A stretch of DNA of 64,000 bases from contig QAOA01005230.1 in the NCBI GenBank assembly GCA_003255065.1, positions 32,856 to 96,855 on the forward strand, read 5' to 3'. The DNA comes from Cercis canadensis (lineage: Eukaryota > Streptophyta > Magnoliopsida > Fabales > Fabaceae). A model generated the notes under the pieces. That model was given only the letters and a program-made list of their open reading frames with translations, did not search any database and was not told the origin of the DNA. Within the stretch, counting starts at the first letter, position 1. Each line of letters starts with the position of its first letter. This document shows, one piece after another, positions 63,545 through 64,000 of the stretch. The translations under genes and the position numbers were made by a program.

Positions 63545-63549
63545 TTCCC

Positions 63550-64000
63550 CTGTTGTTAAACATAGTTCTATTCGTGCATTGCTTGCTTTAGTTGCTATGC
63601 AAGATTTAGAGTTAGAGTAGCTTGATGTCAAGACAACTTTTTTGTATGGTGATTTAAAAAAACAAATTTATATGGATCAACCTGAAGGTTTTAAGATTGA
63701 TGGCAACGAATATCATGTTTGCCTGTTAAAAAAGTCTTTATATGGCCTGAAGTAGTCTCCTAGGCAATAGTATAAGAAATTTGAGTCATTCATTGCACTT
63801 AAATTCTTAAGGTCCAAGTTTGATAGTTGTGTTTATTTTAAGAAGCTCCTAAATAATTCATTCATTTATCTTCTATTATATGTTGATGACATGTTGATTG
63901 TAGCAACTAGTATGTCAAAAATCAACAAGTTGAAAGCACAATTGAATTATGAATTTGAACTGAAAGATTTAGGTGCAACAAAGAAAATTCTTGGAATGGA
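63550..64000 (+). mobile_element. Reverse transcriptase continuation of the Copia element
   Basis: LLALVAMQDLELE, LYGDLKKQIYMDQPEGF and the YVDDML catalytic box, then LKDLGATKKILGM at the window edge, match Copia reverse transcriptase. Fossil. Confidence 0.85.

Larger units (their letters stand above)
57540..64000 (+). mobile_element. Ty1/Copia LTR retrotransposon, broken, runs off the right edge
   Basis: LTR-like sequence to about 57977 ends ATAACA, followed by a tRNA-Met-type primer site (TAGTATCAAAGC, 57981-57992). Then, in Copia order: Gag from 58069 with the zinc knuckle CNYCKKMGHVIADC (about 58750), a protease region, the pre-integrase segment LWHSRLGHMSNRGM (about 59310), an integrase core, and reverse transcriptase from about 60540, resuming at 63550 with LYGDLKKQIYMDQPEGF and YVDDML. 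Broken in at least half a dozen places and split by a nested insertion. The left LTR border is uncertain and the right LTR lies outside the window. A poly-T run with an undetermined base lies at 57761-57809. Confidence 0.88.

Overview
This is eudicot plant nuclear DNA. The genes carry many GT-AG introns, the protein families are plant-specific (BSK pseudokinase, UGT76-type glycosyltransferases, DUF3527, L-type lectin kinase), and plant Tat-type Ty3/Gypsy, Ty1/Copia, hAT and pararetrovirus-like repeats fill the rest. I suspect a woody rosid, possibly Citrus-like, but the sequence alone does not settle the species. No tRNA, rRNA, CRISPR or bacterial feature was seen.

Left arm (1-22.8 kb): mostly decayed. 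It opens with the 3' end of a caulimovirid-like endogenous element (1-1620). This abuts a broken minus-strand gene with two BED zinc fingers and a 60-bp repeat in its linker (1628-3560). The promoter of that gene has a second, truncated copy at 6769-7110. Next comes a complete but broken Tat-lineage Ty3/Gypsy element (9984-21404) with 5-bp target duplications, a 3' tandem repeat and antisense coding. Two other elements sit inside it. The Tat element lies in the first intron of the 5' part of a C2-GRAM (BAGP1-like) gene, whose exons 1 and 2 are now 11.7 kb apart. An inverted copy of the 5' end of that gene lies at 7318-7905.

Central gene-rich part (22.8-52.1 kb): TIM10 (plus strand, five coding exons, 85 aa) converges on a BSK gene (minus strand, ten exons, 491 aa). 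Then, all on the minus strand, come an inositol phosphorylceramide synthase-like gene (ten exons, 297 aa, two odd splice acceptors), a lectin-receptor-kinase fragment, a DUF3527 gene (828 aa), a small heat-shock protein pseudogene, and two tandem UGT76-like glucosyltransferase genes (450 and 456 aa). A short reverse-oriented pararetrovirus-like leader lies at about 44.8-45.0 kb next to an unresolved base.

Right arm (52.1-64 kb): a decayed hAT transposon (53881-56973, 8-bp target duplication) whose left end and adjoining host flank are tandemly triplicated. After it come a foldback MITE (57076-57533) and a broken Ty1/Copia element running off the right edge, split by a 2.85-kb non-coding insertion with TG...CA ends.

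The genes do not form one pathway. The intact ones cover mitochondrial import, brassinosteroid signalling, sphingolipid synthesis and small-molecule glucosylation. I found no clearly new biological system. The most unusual signals are the hAT end triplication, the split C2-GRAM gene with its inverted partial copy, the IPCS acceptors, and the GC-AG intron of TIM10.
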